Positions 60,141 to 62,439 of a stretch of 62,439 nt of DNA are shown in pieces. The stretch covers positions 1 to 62,439 of the IMG/VR virus record IMGVR_UViG_3300006737_000032; one strand, 5' to 3'. The notes below the pieces were generated by a model. It did not search any database. It saw only the letters and a program-made list of their open reading frames with translations, and was not told the origin of the DNA. The position numbers and the translations under genes are program-made. The stretch comes from a virus. Numbering within the stretch: the first letter of the stretch is position 1; each line of letters starts with the position of its first letter.

Positions 60141-60196
60141 GGCACACTGACGAGGCTTCAATAGCCGAAACACCCCCTTCGGGGGGTGTCTGTGTC
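60141..60196 (+). ncRNA. Hammerhead ribozyme 1 (type I)
   Basis: All conserved parts are present in order. Stem I GGCACA (60141-60146) pairs with TGTGTC (60191-60196). The core CTGACGA is at 60147-60153. Stem II is GGCT/AGCC with loop TCAAT, followed by GAAA at 60067-60070 of the 60 kb line (60167-60170). Stem III is ACACCCCC/GGGGGTGT capped by TTCG. The cleavage base C is at 60190, so cutting falls between 60190 and 60191. The 3' product would start at the leader TGTGTCAAACTTC before the 34-aa gene. The C77-G82 stem and UUCG loop also make it terminator-like, but no T run follows. Confidence 0.88.
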
Positions 60197-60217
60197 AAAC
60201 TTCAAACTTCATCTACG

Positions 60218-60322
60218 ATGGACATTATTCTCTACGGCATGCTCATGCCAATCGCAGGTATCATACTCATCATGATATGGGTCGATGCCAACCACAACCA
60301 AAACGACAACATTGGGGGGTGA
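60218..60322 (+). CDS. Small membrane protein (34 aa)
   Basis: The ATG at 60218 follows the doubled leader TTCAAACTTCAAACTTC and lies in a weak CATC-TAC-GATG hairpin. The product is MDIILYGMLMPIAGIILIMI followed by a polar tail ending NDNIGG, a single membrane span. Its stop codon lies within the outer stem of long hairpin B. Function unknown; tiny early membrane proteins often act on host envelope processes. Confidence 0.5.
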   Translation: MDIILYGMLMPIAGIILIMIWVDANHNQNDNIGG

Positions 60323-60372
60323 GTATATACACTCTATGAGTTCTTACGAATAGAGTGATATACGAACCACCC
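60317..60372 (+). ncRNA. Long intergenic hairpin B
   Basis: Nested stems GGGTG/CACCC, GTATAT/ATATAC and CACTCTAT/ATAGAGTG with terminal loop GAGTTCTTACGA. The internal loop between the first two stems is A opposite GAAC. The TGA stop of the 34-aa gene (60320-60322) is inside the outer stem. The leader TCAAACTTCAA follows after eight bases. Confidence 0.65.
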
Positions 60373-60395
60373 ATAAACCTTCAAACTTCAACACC

Positions 60396-60761
60396 ATGGC
60401 CTCAACACAATCATTGTATCACCTCATCCAAAGCGGTGAGGGGTTCAGCGTCAAGACAGACGGAATGACATATAACGGACTTGGCTACGCTGTCGGCGGA
60501 GCCGCTGACTGCAAGCTGTTCAAATGTGCCAATGAATCGCTGTCATTCATTGCATTTGAACAAGAGTTCAAAAAAATCCAAGCGTCATCACATGGTGACC
60601 CGTTCCAAGTGATAGGTGGATGGGTCGATGACCAAGGGTTCTTCTATCTCGAACTTTCTGACGTAGTCAGGTCACACTATGTGGCAATGGAACTTGCTAA
60701 GGCAAGAAACGAAAAAGCCATCTACGACTTCAACAACGCAAGCTCAATCGAGGTACACTGA
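60396..60761 (+). CDS. Early hypothetical protein (121 aa)
   Basis: Starts MASTQSLYHLIQSGEGFSVK four bases after the leader copy. It has a compact alternating fold with FSVKTDGMTYNGLGYAVGGA and QVIGGWVDDQGFFYLELSDV. I recognise no family. The stop TGA at 60759-60761 lies inside the CTGACGA core of hammerhead 2, so ribosomes finishing this gene would cover the ribozyme. Confidence 0.6.
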   Translation: MASTQSLYHLIQSGEGFSVKTDGMTYNGLGYAVGGAADCKLFKCANESLSFIAFEQEFKKIQASSHGDPFQVIGGWVDDQGFFYLELSDVVRSHYVAMELAKARNEKAIYDFNNASSIEVH

Positions 60762-60803
60762 CGAGTCCTGAGTGGACGAAACACCCTTCGGGGTGTCTGT
60801 ATC
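60752..60803 (+). ncRNA. Hammerhead ribozyme 2 (type I) overlapping a stop codon
   Basis: Stem I GGTACA (60752-60757) pairs with TGTATC (60798-60803). The core CTGACGA is at 60758-60764, stem II GTCC/GGAC with loop TGAGT at 60765-60777, and GAAA at 60778-60781. Stem III is ACACCC/GGGTGT with a TTCG loop, and the cleavage base C is at 60797. Core and stem III match hammerhead 1, while stems I and II differ by compensating changes. That pattern supports selection on structure. The stop codon of the 121-aa gene is part of the core. Confidence 0.88.
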
Positions 60804-60813
60804 AAACTTCAAA

Positions 60814-60826
60814 TCATCTACGATGA
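60814..60826 (+). promoter_or_regulatory. Start-codon hairpin of the 200-aa gene
   Basis: TCATC-TAC-GATGA, a 5-bp stem with the ATG at 60823-60825 in its 3' strand. It lies 11 bases after the hammerhead 3' end. Confidence 0.5.
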
Positions 60827-61425
60827 ATCCAAAAACATTTGACAAGATGATGTCAAAGATGCGTAGCAACGTATCACATTGGCATGACATGGCAACGGAT
60901 GATGTCATACAAGATGGTGTGGCATGGTACGACGAAGCCAAGGGCTTTGCTCTGATGCTGTCCAATGAATTCGACATATCACCACTCCGTGCAGGGGGAG
61001 TCATCTCGGCTCTCTCTCCGAGAAACAGATGGGAACGAAACAAGATTGATGCTTGGAACGTCTTTCAAGCTGTACATGATGACGTATCACACGATCGTGT
61101 GAAGGTCAGCACCTTCAATTCCAACAAGGTCAAGGCATTCAACATTGCAAAGGGACTGATTCAAGTCCACGAAGCAAGCCGAAAGACTCACCGATTCGCT
61201 TTGAATGTGGGTGCATTTGATATGAATGCTGTCACGATTGATACATGGATGGTGTACAGCTTTCAGACCAAGTCGAAGACTCGGAAGAACTTGGACAACC
61301 AGATTACACCGAAGCAATACGACCTATTGGAACGCAAGTTCCAACGCATCTCATATGACATGGGGTATGCCCCTGCACATTTGCAAGCTGTGGTATGGTT
61401 GGTCATCAGAGAACTATGGACATGA
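60823..61425 (+). CDS. Conserved phage protein, possible HhH-GPD-like fold (200 aa)
   Basis: I choose the ATG at 60823 (MNPKTFDKMMSKMRSNVSHW) because of the leader and start hairpin. VAWYDEAKGFALMLSNEFDI, GGVISALSPRNRWERNKIDA and VTIDTWMVYSFQTKSKTRK follow a pattern I know from uncharacterised phage proteins. The 'ALSPxxxWxxN' and late 'V-T-I-D' motifs recall helix-hairpin-helix DNA glycosylase-like proteins. A DNA repair or modification role is possible but weakly supported. Its stop overlaps the next start. Confidence 0.55.
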   Translation: MNPKTFDKMMSKMRSNVSHWHDMATDDVIQDGVAWYDEAKGFALMLSNEFDISPLRAGGVISALSPRNRWERNKIDAWNVFQAVHDDVSHDRVKVSTFNSNKVKAFNIAKGLIQVHEASRKTHRFALNVGAFDMNAVTIDTWMVYSFQTKSKTRKNLDNQITPKQYDLLERKFQRISYDMGYAPAHLQAVVWLVIRELWT

Positions 61426-61574
61426 CAAAGAAAATACAATTCATCATCCCTAACGGAAGAAAGTTTGTTGTTGTTAAAACATTCAAAGACAAAAACCACT
61501 ACGACAACTACGTATCATATATGCGTAGAGAAAACCGCTTCATCTTTGATGAGGTGTGGAACGTAACTAACTGA
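61422..61574 (+). CDS. Hypothetical protein (50 aa)
   Basis: A frame from the ATG at 61422, overlapping the previous stop (ATGA), to TGA at 61572-61574. The product is MTKKIQFIIPNGRKFVVVKT, FKDKNHYDNYVSYMRRENRF, IFDEVWNVTN, a plausible compact alpha-beta protein. Overlap and direction support it. Function unknown. Confidence 0.45.
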   Translation: MTKKIQFIIPNGRKFVVVKTFKDKNHYDNYVSYMRRENRFIFDEVWNVTN

Positions 61575-61599
61575 AACACAAACACATAATACATATTAC

Positions 61600-61752
61600 A
61601 TGAAGAATCGAGTTAACTATGCGTTCCTTGCCTTCCTCGCATGGATGGCGGCACTGATGGTCGTAGTCGTTTTGCAAGGCTGTACGACATATGATGCACA
61701 TACGCAGTACATCAAACCTGTTGGCAACACCGAATGTGCCGCTTACAACTAA
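61600..61752 (+). CDS. Small early lipoprotein (50 aa)
   Basis: The frame from ATG 61600 gives MKNRVNYAFLAFLAWMAALM, VVVVLQGCTTYDAHTQYIKP, VGNTECAAYN. The hydrophobic region ends in a lipobox (VLQGC), so Cys28 could be lipidated. The mature part has about 23 residues. It is the second small lipoprotein of the phage; an early one is a good candidate for superinfection exclusion. It is not covered by longer frames. Confidence 0.5.
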   Translation: MKNRVNYAFLAFLAWMAALMVVVVLQGCTTYDAHTQYIKPVGNTECAAYN

Positions 61753-61754
61753 TG

Positions 61755-61815
61755 TAGTGTGAGTGTGTATCACCTTCTTAAACGAAGTGTAGAAGTGATA
61801 CACACGAACACACTA
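61755..61815 (+). ncRNA. Long intergenic hairpin C
   Basis: Stems TAGTGTG/CACACTA, GTGTGTATCA/TGATACACAC and CTTCT/AGAAG. The first internal loop is A opposite GAA, the same as in hairpin B; the tip is TAAACGAAGTGT. It begins three bases after the lipoprotein stop and is followed by AAACCAC and the leader TCAAACTTCAA. Confidence 0.65.
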
Positions 61816-61836
61816 AACCACTCAAACTTCAACCCC

Positions 61837-62151
61837 ATGAAATTCAAACTAGACTTCAAGACCACGCTACCACACGTAGCTATGACCACGGCATACGACA
61901 TTGACATAGACCGAGCCACGGGCGTAGAGATGGACACCACCGTAGAGATTGACCCCAACCACGGAACAGGTGGGTGGTACGAAACCTACGACCTTGACAC
62001 GGGAGGTGACCGCTTCTATGCAGGAGGAATCCTCGAAGTGTATTGGGATGACAACGGAGATGTACGCCTCACGGGGTACGATGGATGCTTCGAACTCCCT
62101 GAATTTATCACCGATGCTCTTGAAAAGAAGGGCGTAATCATTGACCTATGA
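61837..62151 (+). CDS. Early acidic hypothetical protein (104 aa)
   Basis: The ATG at 61837 follows the leader by four bases. MKFKLDFKTTLPHVAMTTAY starts a beta-rich acidic protein with GGWYETYDLDTGGDRFYAGG and ILEVYWDDNGDVRLTGYDG, ending in a helix. No family recognised. The stop overlaps the next start. Confidence 0.55.
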   Translation: MKFKLDFKTTLPHVAMTTAYDIDIDRATGVEMDTTVEIDPNHGTGGWYETYDLDTGGDRFYAGGILEVYWDDNGDVRLTGYDGCFELPEFITDALEKKGVIIDL

Positions 62152-62342
62152 GCGATTACAAAAATCACGACACCTGCCACAAGTGCGGAGGCACTGGCAT
62201 CTTCCTCGAATCCCAAGAGGTTGGCTACGGCCAACACGGAACATCCATGTGGCTCTACGACTACGAATGCGAGGACTGCCAAGCAACGTGGGACATAAGC
62301 CTTGAACTCACCCCTGTATCACGAGAAAACCACGAATCATGA
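62148..62342 (+). CDS. Small zinc-ribbon-like protein (64 aa)
   Basis: The product has C10-x2-C13 (CHKCGGTGIF) and C46-x2-C49-type pairs (YECEDCQATW), the spacing of a zinc ribbon such as in DnaJ-type or transcription-factor-like fingers. It likely binds zinc and may contact RNA polymerase or nucleic acid. It overlaps both neighbours. Confidence 0.55.
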   Translation: MSDYKNHDTCHKCGGTGIFLESQEVGYGQHGTSMWLYDYECEDCQATWDISLELTPVSRENHES

Positions 62343-62439
62343 CACAAGAACAATGCGAACGTGCAGTCAAGGCACTGAAAGAATCAGGCTTCTCTGCCTC
62401 CCATGTAATGGGTGAGCCTGACGACCACGGAGTGTGGTT
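62339..62439 (+). CDS. Early protein, N-terminal part (3' truncated)
   Basis: The frame from ATG 62339 runs off the right edge: MTQEQCERAVKALKESGFSA, SHVMGEPDDHGVW. Helical start followed by a polar segment. It continues the early operon. Joined directly to base 1 it would meet a stop soon and does not match the frame of the partial gene at 3-170. Confidence 0.5.
   Translation, partial: MTQEQCERAVKALKESGFSASHVMGEPDDHGVW

Larger units (their letters stand above)
58624..61832 (+). repeat. Six exact copies of the leader TCAAACTTCAA
   Basis: Exact copies lie at 58624-58634, 59469-59479, 60195-60205, 60381-60391, 60802-60812 and 61822-61832. Each is 4-19 bases upstream of a start codon, and five of the six follow directly on a hammerhead ribozyme or a long hairpin. 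It probably acts in translation initiation or mRNA end processing, in place of a Shine-Dalgarno site. Confidence 0.8.

Noticed and set aside
60171-60190. Calling the ACACCCCC-TTCG-GGGGGTGT stem a simple intrinsic terminator
   Set aside because: No T run follows, and the stem is stem III of a complete hammerhead; the second copy keeps the same core with different outer stems.
1-62439. Integrase, lysogeny module or attachment sites
   Set aside because: I saw no tyrosine or serine recombinase motif and no direct repeats flanking a tRNA. The excisionase-like HTH at 910-1434 alone is not enough to call a temperate phage.

Overview
The window is most or all of the genome of a tailed double-stranded DNA bacteriophage that infects a Bacteroidota host, probably a marine flavobacterium-like one. 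Five signs point to the host. A phage gene carries a type IX secretion (T9SS) C-terminal sorting domain, a system known only from Bacteroidota. Cysteine repeats of the GCMD/GCTD...NYNP...DGSC type, common in marine Flavobacteriia, occur in two proteins. The replicative primase-helicase has the BT4734-type N-terminus seen in Bacteroidetes phages. TAnnTTTG -7 promoter boxes, the Bacteroidota sigma-factor consensus, sit upstream of several late genes. Start codons are preceded by A/T-rich leaders rather than clear Shine-Dalgarno sites.

Layout. (1) 1-9098, rightward: early/middle genes for DNA handling, namely regulators, a DnaA domain IV-like protein, an ERF annealing protein with a PD-(D/E)XK exonuclease, an SSB-like protein, a DUF1599-like protein, a primase-helicase, a T7 endonuclease I-like resolvase, a second PD-(D/E)XK-like protein and a small lipoprotein. 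(2) 9099-57919, leftward: about 49 kb of late genes broken by one rightward gene. From the 5' end they run: small virion and metallopeptidase-like proteins, an M15 endolysin, a GroES-like co-chaperonin, an HNH endonuclease, two tRNA genes (one non-canonical), large terminase, portal, collagen-like fibre, scaffold-like and major capsid proteins, adaptors, a 2046-residue tail protein, three paralogous adhesins with dockerin-type calcium loops, an 1850-residue virion protein, a 3TM holin-like protein, small basic proteins, the T9SS-tagged protein, a beta-barrel-like protein and a thioredoxin-fold protein without the CxxC. (3) 57920-58644: divergent control region. (4) 58645-62439, rightward: an operon of small unknown genes that continues off the right edge.

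The most unusual part is 58.2-61.9 kb. Two complete type I hammerhead ribozymes lie between early genes, one with the upstream stop codon inside its catalytic core. Three further gene junctions hold long imperfect hairpins with a shared UGAG/CGAA-type internal loop. Every one of these five junctions, and the first gene of the operon, is followed by the same 11-base leader TCAAACTTCAA just before the next start codon. The 1.44 kb holding the first three genes contains about 35 perfect short hairpins (stem 6 bp or more, loop 2-4 nt, mostly GAA), against an arithmetic expectation below one, and several of these hairpins contain the start codon. I read this as an early operon cut into separate messages by self-cleaving and structured RNA elements, with translation possibly gated by start-codon hairpins. 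That is an inference from sequence.

The two window ends carry partial genes in the same direction, as expected if the map is a circularly permuted genome opened inside the early region. The two partial frames do not join directly, so a few bases may be missing or the window may be an excerpt.
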